From Intrasporangiaceae bacterium URHB0013 (lineage in GTDB: Bacteria > Actinomycetota > Actinomycetes > Actinomycetales > Dermatophilaceae): 64,000 bases of DNA. The notes under the pieces were generated by a model. That model searched no databases and was not told the DNA's origin. It saw nothing but the letters and a program-made list of their open reading frames with translations. The stretch lies in the NCBI GenBank assembly GCA_000620545.1, contig JIBA01000013.1, positions 496,001 through 560,000 on the forward strand, given 5' to 3'. The translations under genes were made by a program, and so were the position numbers. This document shows positions 54,177 through 63,183 of the stretch, one piece after another; position 1 is the stretch's first letter, and every line of letters begins with the position of its first letter.

Positions 54177-56213
54177 TCAGAACGTGTCGAGCGGGTCGAC
54201 CCGCACGGCCACGACCTCGGATTCCTTGCGCGCCGAGCGAAAGGCCTTGAGCGCCAGCAGGGCCCGGGTGAGGGACTCGGTCTCGGACGCCGGCGCCCGG
54301 ACGAGCACGTGGTGATCGGCCAGGGAACGCTCGGGCTCGCCGTCGACGGGGAGCCGCCGAGGCGCGCCCCCCGGCTGGGCGAGCCGCACGGGGCCGAGCA
54401 CCTGGGCGGTGCCGGGCAGGTCGGCCTGCTCGAGCGCCTCCTCGAGGGCGCGCCGCCCGCCGGTCAGCTGGGCCACGCGCACGGCCGGCGGCAGGCCGAG
54501 CTCGCGCCGCTCGGCCAGCTCGCGCGCCGCGAGCCACGCAGGGTCCCACCGCACGAGCGCCTCGACGGCCGGCAGCGCGACCGCCTCCGGGGCGCCGCTC
54601 AGCACGACGGCACGCCCCTCCCGGGCCAGGGCGGCGGCGGCCATCCACCGGCGCAGCGCCTCGAGGGGTGCATCGAGCACGGGCAGGTCGAGGCTTGCCC
54701 AGGCGTCGAGCAGCAGCACCGCGGTGTAGCCGCCGTCGGCCACCGGCTCAGCTCCTGGGGTGGCGATGACGAGCGACGGCTGGCGACCGACCGTGGCCAG
54801 CACCTCGCCGGAGCCCGACGTCAGCACCGGGAAACCCGGGAAGGCTCGACCGATCTCCTCGGCGGTGCGTCGGGCGCCGGTGATCGACGAGCGCAACCGA
54901 TGGGACCCGCAGTGACCGCACTCGAAGCCGTGGCCGGCGAGGGCGAGACCGCACCACCGGCAGGTCGGGGCGGTCCCCGCGGCACCGAGCGCGACCGGGC
55001 CCTGGCACCGGGCGCACCGCACCGGGGTCCGGCACTCCGCACAGCTGAGCGACGGGAGGTAGCCACGCCGGGGCACCTGCACGAGCACCGGCCCGTCGAC
55101 GAGCGCGTCCTTGGCGACGCGCCAGGCCCGGGAGGGGAGGTGGGCGCGGGCGGCCGGCCCGTCGCGTTCCTCGTCGACACCCTCCCCCGCGATCGTCACG
55201 CGCGGCGCCGCCACGCGCACGGTCGCGGCATCGGCCTCGACCGGCACCAGCGCCCCGGTCTCGACCACCACCTGCACGCGCAGGCTCCTGGCGTAGCCAC
55301 CGGTGAGCAGGGCTGCCCCCGTCGCGGCGGCCCGCAGCCCGAGCACGACGCCGACGTGGTGGTACGGCGCACGCGGCTCGGCGAGCAGGTCGTCACCGTC
55401 GTCCCACCAGGCGAGGAGCCCGAGGTCGTGGACGGGGGCGAAGGCCGCAGCGCGCGTGCCGATGACGACGCGGACATGGCCGCGGAGCGCCTTGAGCCAG
55501 GCGGTGTAGCGCGCCTGCGGCCCTTGGTCGGAGGTGAGCCGCACGTGCCGGCCCTTGCCGAGGACCGAGGTCAGGGCGGCGTCGAGGCGGTCGACGTCCC
55601 GGTGGTCGGGCACGACGACGAGCGCGCCGCGCCCCACAGCCGCCGCCGTGGCGACGGCGACCGCCATCGCCGCCGGCCAGTCCGCCTCCCCGGTGCGACC
55701 GGGAAGCGCGGTCCACGCCGCCGCCGGGCCCTCCCCGGCCGCGACGCGACGCAGCCACGCCGCACCGGCCGGGTAGGCCGCCCACGGACCGGGGTCGGGT
55801 GCCGCCACCTCGTCCTGGACCGGGCACTCCATCGGGAGGTTGCGCTCGGCCGTGGCGTGGCGTTTCGGCACGGCCAGACGCAGGACATCGCTGAGCGTGC
55901 CGGCATACCGGTCGGCGACGGCGCGGCAGGTTGCGAGGACCTCGGGGGTCAGCACCGGCTCGGGGCTGACCACGCGTCGCAGGGGCGTCAGGCGGCCGTC
56001 GTGCTGGGCCTCGTCGCGACGCTCGACGACGAAGCCGTCGAGCTCGCGTCCCGAGAACCGGACGCGCACGCGGGCGCCCGGGACCGCGTGCGCGTCGAGC
56101 TCGTCGGGAACGGCGTACTCGAAGACGCGATCCAGGTGCGCGAGCGGGGTCTCCACCACGACGGCAGCGACCGGCCGTCCGGCCGGTCGCTGTCTCGTCT
56201 CGTCGTCGCCCAC
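54177..56213 (-). CDS. priA: Primosomal protein N' (PriA), degenerate helicase form
   Basis: Replication-restart protein of 678 residues. The N-terminal DNA-binding domain is clear (VVVETPLAHLDRVFEYAVPDEL in outline, positions 17-38). The zinc region is complete, with four CxxC pairs (CAEC, CARC, CRWC, CGHC). The helicase motifs are not: the Walker A position reads LPGRTGEADWPAAMA with no GKT, and the DEEH box reads WWDDGDD. Actinobacterial PriA is often so reduced and annotated as probably inactive. It may still act as a primosome scaffold. The GTG at 56213 has TAGATT seven bases upstream. Confidence 0.9.
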   Translation of the reverse strand: MGDDETRQRPAGRPVAAVVVETPLAHLDRVFEYAVPDELDAHAVPGARVRVRFSGRELDGFVVERRDEAQHDGRLTPLRRVVSPEPVLTPEVLATCRAVADRYAGTLSDVLRLAVPKRHATAERNLPMECPVQDEVAAPDPGPWAAYPAGAAWLRRVAAGEGPAAAWTALPGRTGEADWPAAMAVAVATAAAVGRGALVVVPDHRDVDRLDAALTSVLGKGRHVRLTSDQGPQARYTAWLKALRGHVRVVIGTRAAAFAPVHDLGLLAWWDDGDDLLAEPRAPYHHVGVVLGLRAAATGAALLTGGYARSLRVQVVVETGALVPVEADAATVRVAAPRVTIAGEGVDEERDGPAARAHLPSRAWRVAKDALVDGPVLVQVPRRGYLPSLSCAECRTPVRCARCQGPVALGAAGTAPTCRWCGLALAGHGFECGHCGSHRLRSSITGARRTAEEIGRAFPGFPVLTSGSGEVLATVGRQPSLVIATPGAEPVADGGYTAVLLLDAWASLDLPVLDAPLEALRRWMAAAALAREGRAVVLSGAPEAVALPAVEALVRWDPAWLAARELAERRELGLPPAVRVAQLTGGRRALEEALEQADLPGTAQVLGPVRLAQPGGAPRRLPVDGEPERSLADHHVLVRAPASETESLTRALLALKAFRSARKESEVVAVRVDPLDTF

Positions 56214-56220
56214 GGGGGCG

Positions 56221-56226
56221 AATCTA
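56221..56226 (-). promoter_or_regulatory. Probable -10 element of priA (leaderless)
   Basis: TAGATT on the minus strand, seven bases before the priA GTG and just after the metK stop. Confidence 0.45.
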
Positions 56227-56229
56227 GCC

Positions 56230-57453
<1,224 letters not shown>

Positions 57454-57531
57454 TTGAACTCTCCCTGGCTCGGGTGCGTGGTGATGTGCGTGCTTCCGGG
57501 CGCGCGGTGGCTCGGTGGCGCTTGGGGCGAG

Positions 57532-57537
57532 AGTCTA
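57532..57537 (-). promoter_or_regulatory. Candidate -10 element of metK
   Basis: TAGACT on the minus strand about 80 bases before metK, just after the coaBC stop; it would give a 70-base leader with a normal ribosome binding site. Confidence 0.3.
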
Positions 57538-57541
57538 GTGC

Positions 57542-58801
57542 TCAGTCCAGCAGTGGCGAGATGGCGTCCCAGAGCGCGTCGGCGACGACGTCCTTGGAGG
57601 CCGGACCGACGGTGGTCGCCTCGTCGCTGCCGCGGCGGAGGAGGTGCACCGTCGTGTCGTCCTTGCCGAACGTCAGGTCGGCGCCCACCTCGTTGACGAC
57701 CTGCAGGTCGCTGCCCTTGCGGAGGAACTTCGCCCTGGCGTGGTCCATGACACTGCCGTTCGCGTCGCCCGTCTCGGCGGCGAAGCTGACGATGAAGGGA
57801 GCGCCCGTCCCCCGGGCCTCCCGGGCTGCGACCAGCCCGCGGACGATGTCGGGGTTCTCGACGAGCTCGACCCGCAGGCCGGCCTCGCGATCGGAGGACT
57901 TCTTGATCTTGCTCTCGCTCACGGACACGGGCCGGAAGTCGGCCGGAGCAGCGGCCATGACGACCACGTCGGCGTCGGCGGCCGCCTCCTCGACGGCACG
58001 CTGCAGCTCGAGGGTCGTCTCGACGTGCACGACGTCGATGCCGTCGGGCACCGCCAGCGACACGTTGGCGGCCACGAGGGTGACCTTCGCCCCCCGGTCG
58101 GCGGCCGCACGTGCGACGGCGACGCCCTGCTTGCCCGAGGAGCGGTTGCCCAGGTAGCGCACGGGGTCGAGCGGCTCCCGCGTGCCGCCGGCGGACACGA
58201 CGACGCGACGACCCTCGAGGTCGCGGGCTCCACCCACGGCTCCACCCCCGGCTTCGTGCACCGGGGCTGCGCGCCCACTGTCGACGATGGCGAGGCATGC
58301 GGCATACAGCTGCTCAGGCTCGGGCAGGCGACCGGCGCCGATGTCCTTGCCCGTGAGTCGCCCCACGGCGGGGTCGATGACGTGCGCACCGCGCTCGCGC
58401 AACGTGGCGACGTTGGCCTGGGTGGCCGGGTGCTCCCACATCTCGGTGTGCATGGCCGGAGCGAAGGCGACCGGGCACCGGGCGGTGAGCAGGGTGTTGG
58501 TCAGGAGGTCGTCGGCGAGGCCGTGGGCGGCCTTCGCGAGGAGGTCGGCCGTGGCCGGGGCGACGACGACGAGGTCGGCCGACTGACCGATGCGGACGTG
58601 CGGGACCTCGTGGACCGAGGTCCACACCTCCGTGCTGACGGGCTTGCCGGAGAGGGCCGACCACGTCGGCGCCCCCACGAACTGGAGCGCCGCCGCGGTG
58701 GGCACGACCGTGACGTCATGCCCGTGCTCGGTGAAGAGCCGGAGCAGGGAGCAGGCCTTGTAGGCGGCGATGCCGCCGCTCACACCGAGGACGACACGCA
58801 T
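57542..58801 (-). CDS. coaBC: Bifunctional phosphopantothenoylcysteine decarboxylase / phosphopantothenate-cysteine ligase
   Basis: Two consecutive steps of coenzyme A synthesis in one chain of 419 residues. The N-terminal flavin-dependent CoaC domain has VVLGVSGGIAAYKACSLLR, VVAPATADLLAKAAHG and the catalytic His in FAPAMHTEMW. The C-terminal CoaB domain has VVSAGGTREPLDPVRYLGN (18 or so residues of the nucleotide loop), RSSGKQGVAVA and NEVGADLTFGKDDT. The ATG at 58801 has GGGAG upstream. It follows rpoZ by 25 bases. Confidence 0.96.
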   Translation of the reverse strand: MRVVLGVSGGIAAYKACSLLRLFTEHGHDVTVVPTAAALQFVGAPTWSALSGKPVSTEVWTSVHEVPHVRIGQSADLVVVAPATADLLAKAAHGLADDLLTNTLLTARCPVAFAPAMHTEMWEHPATQANVATLRERGAHVIDPAVGRLTGKDIGAGRLPEPEQLYAACLAIVDSGRAAPVHEAGGGAVGGARDLEGRRVVVSAGGTREPLDPVRYLGNRSSGKQGVAVARAAADRGAKVTLVAANVSLAVPDGIDVVHVETTLELQRAVEEAAADADVVVMAAAPADFRPVSVSESKIKKSSDREAGLRVELVENPDIVRGLVAAREARGTGAPFIVSFAAETGDANGSVMDHARAKFLRKGSDLQVVNEVGADLTFGKDDTTVHLLRRGSDEATTVGPASKDVVADALWDAISPLLD

Positions 58802-58826
58802 CCGCTGCTCCCGACCCCTCGGGTGC

Positions 58827-59090
58827 TCAGGCCTCGGTGGGCGTCGAGGTCAGCAGTCCCTCGTTGATCTCGCGCAGCGAGATCGACAGCGGCTTCTCGT
58901 GGACCTCGGTCTCGACGAGCGGGCCGACGTAGTCGAGCAGGCCCTCCTGCAGCTGCGAGTAGTAGGCGTTGATCTGGCGAGCGCGCTTGGCGGAGTAGAT
59001 GACGAGCGCGTACTTCGAGTCGGCGGCGGTCAGGAGGTCGTCGATCGGCGGGTTGGTGATGCCGATGGGAGCAGCCTGGGTACCGGACAC
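58827..59090 (-). CDS. rpoZ: DNA-directed RNA polymerase omega subunit
   Basis: Small accessory subunit that helps fold beta'. The 87-residue protein has the actinobacterial form: an N-terminal [20 protein letters not shown] block (start of the conserved omega helix), [15 protein letters not shown] and a Leu-rich C-terminus. The start at 59090 is a GTG with GAGA a few bases upstream. It lies between gmk and coaBC as in most actinobacteria. Confidence 0.95.
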   Translation of the reverse strand: MSGTQAAPIGITNPPIDDLLTAADSKYALVIYSAKRARQINAYYSQLQEGLLDYVGPLVETEVHEKPLSISLREINEGLLTSTPTEA

Positions 59091-59191
59091 TGTGATCTCG
59101 TTTCGTTGGTTTCAGCGGGCTTGAGCTGCGTGCCGCGACGTCGACCGCCGTGCGGTCGTGAACCGTCGGCTGGCACACATCACGTCGGGAC

Positions 59192-59815
59192 TCACCGGTC
59201 GGCGCGTCCCGATCTCATCAATGATACGAGTTCTTCGCTCGCCCGACGAACATCGTCGTTGACGATGACCTCGTCGAACTCGCTCTGGGCGGCCAGCTCG
59301 GCCCGGGCGGTGGACAGCCGGCGCTCACGCTCGGCCTCGTCCTCCGTGCCACGGCCGACCAGCCGGCGGACCAGCTCCTCCCAGCTCGGCGGCGCGAGGA
59401 AGACGAACAGGGCGTCGGGCCAGGTGTCACGCACCTGGCGCGCGCCCTGCAGGTCGATCTCGAGCAGCGCGTCCCGGCCCTCGCGGATGACGCGCTCGAC
59501 CGGACCCCGGGGGGTGCCGTACTTCGCCGCGCCGTGCACGACGGCGTACTCGAGGAACTGTCCCGCCTCGACGAGGCGGTCGAACTCGCGGTCGTCGACG
59601 AAGTGGTAGTGCACCCCGTCGACCTCGCCCGGGCGAGGACGGCGGGTCGTCATCGAGACGGAGAACCACACGCCCGGGAAGTGGGTGCGCACATAGGCGG
59701 CGATGGTGCCCTTGCCGACCGCGGTCGGCCCGGCCAGCACCGTGAGCCGACCCCTCGGCGATCCGGCTGGGTCGTGCAGTGGCTCCGCGGGCGACGTCGC
59801 GTCAGGCGACATCAC
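59192..59815 (-). CDS. gmk: Guanylate kinase
   Basis: Phosphorylates GMP to GDP. The 207-residue product has the P-loop LAGPTAVGKGTIAAYV, the GMP-binding SMTTRRPRPGEVDGVHYHFV, and LEIDLQGARQVR. The P-loop has Thr-Ala-Val where many relatives have Ser-Gly-Val, an accepted actinobacterial variant. The GTG at 59815 overlaps the mihF stop (GTGA), with an ATG codon directly after as alternative start. Confidence 0.95.
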   Translation of the reverse strand: MMSPDATSPAEPLHDPAGSPRGRLTVLAGPTAVGKGTIAAYVRTHFPGVWFSVSMTTRRPRPGEVDGVHYHFVDDREFDRLVEAGQFLEYAVVHGAAKYGTPRGPVERVIREGRDALLEIDLQGARQVRDTWPDALFVFLAPPSWEELVRRLVGRGTEDEAERERRLSTARAELAAQSEFDEVIVNDDVRRASEELVSLMRSGRADR

Positions 59816-60129
59816 GGCTTCTCGAAGCGGCGCAGCAGTGCCGCGACCTGGTTGGAGCCGAGGCCTCGGACCCGTCGGGACTCGGCGATGCCGACCTCCG
59901 CCATGATCGCCTTGGCGCGCACCCGGCCGACGCCGGGCATCGACTCGAGCAGCTCGGTGACCTTCATCTTGCCGATGACCGGATCGGCCTTGCCGTCCTC
60001 GAGGACCTCGGCGAGCGAGCCGCTGGAGTACTTCAGCCGGTTCTTGACCGCCGCTCGCTCCCGACGTGCGGCTGCAGCCTTCTCGAGGGCTGCGGCCCGT
60101 TGCTCAGGGGTGAGCGGTGGAAGCGCCAC
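59812..60129 (-). CDS. mihF: Integration host factor, actinobacterial type
   Basis: A 105-residue nucleoid-associated DNA-bending protein, unrelated in fold to E. coli IHF. It has a charged N-terminal helix (PEQRAAALEKAAAARRERAA) and the helix-hairpin-helix-like core SMPGVGRVRAKAIMAEVGI with RRVRGLGSNQ. The GTG at 60129 has AGGAG ten bases upstream and fits the usual length. It is translationally coupled to gmk. Confidence 0.93.
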   Translation of the reverse strand: MALPPLTPEQRAAALEKAAAARRERAAVKNRLKYSSGSLAEVLEDGKADPVIGKMKVTELLESMPGVGRVRAKAIMAEVGIAESRRVRGLGSNQVAALLRRFEKP

Positions 60130-60282
60130 GGTCTTCGGTCTCCTTGCTGCCTGCCGGGAGCGACCTGCACCCCCGTCGTTCCTCACGCCTCGCGTGTTGT
60201 CTCCGCCGAACCTAGCGATCCGGCCGTGGGCGCCGCAAACGCGGGGCCCGCGGAGACGCCTGCCAGCGCGCCCTGCTGCCAC

Positions 60283-60669
60283 TCAGCTGCCGAGGTCGAC
60301 CCCGCACGTCTCCCTGGCATGGGTCTCGACCCGCCTGGCCGAGCTCTCGAAGCCCTGCATCTGCGTCGTCAGGGCGGTCAGGTCCGCGTCGGCCACCGTG
60401 AACTTCTCGACGAGGACCCGTAGTGACGCCCAGTCGGCCTTGACCTCCTCTGGCGCGTTCGCCTCGATCTGCGTGATGGTCGTCGCGACGCGGGCGGCCC
60501 TCGCCGGGTCCTCGAGGGCCTGCCCGACGTTCTTCCAGTCCGCCTCGGCCGCGGTGACGGCGTCGCAGTACGGGCCGGTGGACGTCGACGAGCAGGCCGC
60601 GAGTGGCAGGGCGGACAGGAGCAGCGCGAGGGCCACCGAGGGTCCCCTGCTCGTGGCGGTCGTTCGCAT
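60283..60669 (-). CDS. Small secreted lipoprotein A (paralogue of the next gene)
   Basis: A 128-residue predicted lipoprotein of unknown function: signal VALALLLSALPLAACSS with the lipobox LAAC. A helical domain of about 95 residues follows, with Cys near its start (YCDAVTAAEADWKN) and end (ETHARETCGVDLGS) that could pair. It shares its layout and C-terminal ETHA..TCGVD with the neighbouring lipoprotein. The ATG at 60669 has TACGGT six bases upstream, again with no ribosome binding site. It lies between pyrF and mihF, where related genomes usually have no such genes as far as I know. Confidence 0.75.
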   Translation of the reverse strand: MRTTATSRGPSVALALLLSALPLAACSSTSTGPYCDAVTAAEADWKNVGQALEDPARAARVATTITQIEANAPEEVKADWASLRVLVEKFTVADADLTALTTQMQGFESSARRVETHARETCGVDLGS

Positions 60670-60675
60670 CGCCCC

Positions 60676-60681
60676 ACCGTA
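60676..60681 (-). promoter_or_regulatory. Probable -10 element of lipoprotein A (leaderless)
   Basis: TACGGT on the minus strand, six bases before the ATG. It overlaps a copy of the octamer CGGCATAC. Confidence 0.4.
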
Positions 60682-60810
60682 TGCCGTGTCGTGGGCGTCG
60701 CTCGCCGAGGCGCGCACGAGCGGCCGGTCCTCGACGGACACTCGGGCAGACGGACAGACGGTGCTGGGGTGGTGCGGTCGACCTCCCGCCGCGTGTTCGG
60801 TGCCGAGGGG

Positions 60811-61290
60811 TCAGGAGATGTCGACGCCGCAGGTCTTCTTGGCGTGGGTCTCGATCTTCGTGCCGGCAGCGTCCATCTTCTCGGTCGAGGTGGCCAGGGC
60901 CTTCTGGTCCCCCGACGCGGCCGCGTCGACGAAGGCGATGAAGTCCCCCCAGGCCGCCTTGACCTCGGCCGGGGCTGCGGCCTCGATCTTCTGGAGCACG
61001 AGCTTGCCCCGCTCGAGGGCGGTCGCGTCGCTGAGCTTGTCCGACATGGACTCGAGCTCCTGCTGCCCCGACTTCAGCACCGTGCAGTAGGCAGCGTCAG
61101 CCGGTGCGACGCTGCCGGAGGTCGTGCTCGGGGAGGACGACGTGGACGACGCGACGGAGGTGGAGGACGTGGACGTGCCGGCGCCGGTGGACGGGGCTGT
61201 GGGGCCGGAGCTGCACGCGGCGGCGAGCGGGATCGTCGCGGTGGTGGCGACGATGACGAGCAGTCGGCGCACGCGCCCTGTGTGAGGCAT
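60811..61290 (-). CDS. Small secreted lipoprotein B (paralogue of the previous gene)
   Basis: A 159-residue predicted lipoprotein. The signal is RRLLVIVATTATIPLAAACSS with lipobox AAAC (positions about 8-28), followed by a 35-residue Ser/Thr/Gly linker that could cross the cell wall. A helical domain of about 90 residues carries two Cys (AAYCTVLKSG and ETHAKKTCGVDIS). It is clearly related to lipoprotein A over the C-terminal domain, so the pair arose by tandem duplication. The ATG at 61290 is likely but lies in a short tandem repeat, and an in-frame GTG eight codons earlier cannot be excluded. Function unknown. Confidence 0.72.
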   Translation of the reverse strand: MPHTGRVRRLLVIVATTATIPLAAACSSGPTAPSTGAGTSTSSTSVASSTSSSPSTTSGSVAPADAAYCTVLKSGQQELESMSDKLSDATALERGKLVLQKIEAAAPAEVKAAWGDFIAFVDAAASGDQKALATSTEKMDAAGTKIETHAKKTCGVDIS

Positions 61291-61310
61291 ACCAGAGGCA
61301 TACCAGAGGC
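61284..61310. repeat. Two and a half copies of an 11-bp repeat at the lipoprotein B start
   Basis: GAGGCATACCA repeated directly across the start codon region; each full unit contains GGCATAC. On the minus strand it gives two ATG codons eleven bases apart in different frames. Confidence 0.75.
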
Positions 61311-61349
61311 ACACCCGGCTGGGAAGAGCCTGGGACGCGAGCGACGTCG

Positions 61350-62189
61350 TCAGCGCAGGGAGTCGACGATCCGCGCCGCCCGGTCCACGAGGTGGCCGAC
61401 GTCGGGACCGGCCCGGAGGATCTCGCGGCTCGAGGCGGCCAGCACCTGGGTGTGCGCAGGGCCGAAGGTCGACGCGAGCGAGTCGACCGTCCCGCCCTGT
61501 GCGCCGAACCCGGGGGCGAGCACGGGCGTCGCGGCCGCGACGAGGTCGAGTCCGAGCTCGTGCACGGCCGGGCCCACCGTGGCGCCGATGACGAGGCCCA
61601 CGCTGCCCAGCTCGCCGCGCGCCCGGGCAGGCGCGTTGTCGCCGCTCGCTCCGTTCACGACCGACGCCGCGACCGACTCGCCGCCACGTACGGCGTGCTG
61701 CACGCCGGCGCCCTCCGGGTTCGAGGTGAGCGCGAGGACGAAGAGGCCGCGGCCTGCCTGCTCGGCGAGGTCGATCGCGGGTCGCAGCGACTCGTAGCCG
61801 AGGTAGGGACTGACCGTCAGGGCGTCCGGCGGGGCGACGGCGTGCGGTCCGAGATAGGCCTCGGCGTATGCCGTCATGGTCGACCCGATGTCACCGCGCT
61901 TGGCGTCGAGGATCGTCAGGGTCCCCGCCTGCCGGAGCTCGGTGAGCACCCGCTCGAGCACGGCGATCCCGCGGCTGCCGAAGACCTCGAAGAAGGCGGA
62001 CTGCGGTTTGACCGCAGCGACGCGGCCGGCGAACGCCTCCACGCACGTCAGGGCGAACCGTTCGAGCCCGGCGAGGTCGTAGGACAGGCCCCATGACTCG
62101 ACCAGGGCCCGGTGCGGGTCGATCCCGGCGCAGAGGGGGCCGTGGGTCGTCATGGCGTCCTGGAGGCGCGCTCCGAAGGCCTGGCTCAT
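61350..62189 (-). CDS. pyrF: Orotidine 5'-phosphate decarboxylase, type 2
   Basis: Last step of UMP synthesis. The 279-residue length and the order of motifs mark the type 2 form of actinobacteria: GPLCAGIDPHRALVESWGL, VKPQSAFFEVFG, catalytic LTILDAKRGDIGSTM and the phosphate-binding VLAPGFGAQGG. The ATG at 62189 has GGAG eight bases upstream. It is third in pyrK-pyrD-pyrF, 43 bases after pyrD. Confidence 0.96.
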   Translation of the reverse strand: MSQAFGARLQDAMTTHGPLCAGIDPHRALVESWGLSYDLAGLERFALTCVEAFAGRVAAVKPQSAFFEVFGSRGIAVLERVLTELRQAGTLTILDAKRGDIGSTMTAYAEAYLGPHAVAPPDALTVSPYLGYESLRPAIDLAEQAGRGLFVLALTSNPEGAGVQHAVRGGESVAASVVNGASGDNAPARARGELGSVGLVIGATVGPAVHELGLDLVAAATPVLAPGFGAQGGTVDSLASTFGPAHTQVLAASSREILRAGPDVGHLVDRAARIVDSLR

Positions 62190-62232
62190 CGTGGGTCTCC
62201 GTACGGGTCGGTGGCTGGTCGGTGGCTGGTCG

Positions 62233-63183
62233 TCAGCGGCCGTGCGCGACGGCGACGGCGTCGGTGAAGCGGTCGAAGCCCTTGGCCTCGAGCAGCTCGC
62301 ACAGCTCGCGCAGGACTCGGACCGGAGCCGACGGGTCGTGGAAGGCCGCGGTGCCCACCTGGACCGCGCTCGCACCCGCCGCCACCAGCTCGAGGGCATC
62401 GCGCCCGGTGCGCACTCCCCCCACGCCGAGAATGGGAACGGTCGGGATGCGCCCCTCGAACATCGCCTGACGCACCTGCCAGATTGCGCGCACCGCGACC
62501 GGGCGGATGCCCGGTCCGGAGAGGCCACCGGTGACACCGCCGAGCTGCGGGCGCATCCGGTCCGTGTCGATGACCATGCCGAGCAGCGTGTTGATCATCG
62601 TCAGGCCGTCGGCACCGGCCTTGACGCACGCGGCAGCGATGGCCGTGATGTCGGTGACGTCGGGGCTCAGCTTGGCGAAGACCGGGATGTCACGCGGGAG
62701 CTGCTCACGCACCAGCGCGATGACCTTGGCGGAGGCCATCGGGTCGCAGGCGAACACGAGGCCGCGGTTGGCGACGTTGGGGCAGGAGATGTTCACCTCC
62801 ACGCCGACGACGGCGTCGAAGGCCCGACTGGCCCGTAGCGTCGCGGCGACGTGGGCGTACTCCGTGCTCGAGCTGCCGGCGATCGAGGGCAGCACGCGGG
62901 CGCCGACGGACCTGAGCCAGGGCAGGTCCTCGTCGACGAAGGCCTCGATGCCGGGGCCCTGAAGACCGATCGAGTTCAGCATCCCGGACGGCGTCTCGGC
63001 CATGCGCGGCGTGCCGCGGCCGGATCGAGGGTCGGCCATCACGGATTTCGTCACGAACGCGCCGAGATCGGCGACGTCGAAGAAGCGGTGCAGCTCCTTG
63101 CCGTTCGCAGCGCATCCCGAGGCCGTCATGAGGGGGTTGGGCAGCCGGTGACCGCCACCGAGGTCGACGGAGAGGTCCACCAT
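62233..63183 (-). CDS. pyrD: Dihydroorotate dehydrogenase, class 1B catalytic subunit
   Basis: Oxidises dihydroorotate to orotate with FMN. The 316-residue product has NPLMTASGCAANGKEL at the start, the catalytic Cys in VEVNISCPNV, VFAKLSPDVTDIT, NTLLGM and the FMN phosphate loop ILGVGGVRTGRDALE. The adjacent pyrK makes it the NAD-linked class 1B enzyme. The ATG at 63183 shares one base with the pyrK stop (TGATG). Confidence 0.96.
   Translation of the reverse strand: MVDLSVDLGGGHRLPNPLMTASGCAANGKELHRFFDVADLGAFVTKSVMADPRSGRGTPRMAETPSGMLNSIGLQGPGIEAFVDEDLPWLRSVGARVLPSIAGSSSTEYAHVAATLRASRAFDAVVGVEVNISCPNVANRGLVFACDPMASAKVIALVREQLPRDIPVFAKLSPDVTDITAIAAACVKAGADGLTMINTLLGMVIDTDRMRPQLGGVTGGLSGPGIRPVAVRAIWQVRQAMFEGRIPTVPILGVGGVRTGRDALELVAAGASAVQVGTAAFHDPSAPVRVLRELCELLEAKGFDRFTDAVAVAHGR

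Noticed and set aside
57454-57541. SAM riboswitch before metK
   Set aside because: The gap is only 88 bases and has neither the SAM-I nor the SAM-II/IV conserved cores that I could recognise.
61284-61310. Two copies of GGCATAC counted as evidence for the octamer
   Set aside because: They lie in an 11-bp tandem duplication and are followed by T on the GTATGCC strand, so they are not independent and do not match the full octamer; left out of the count of 22.
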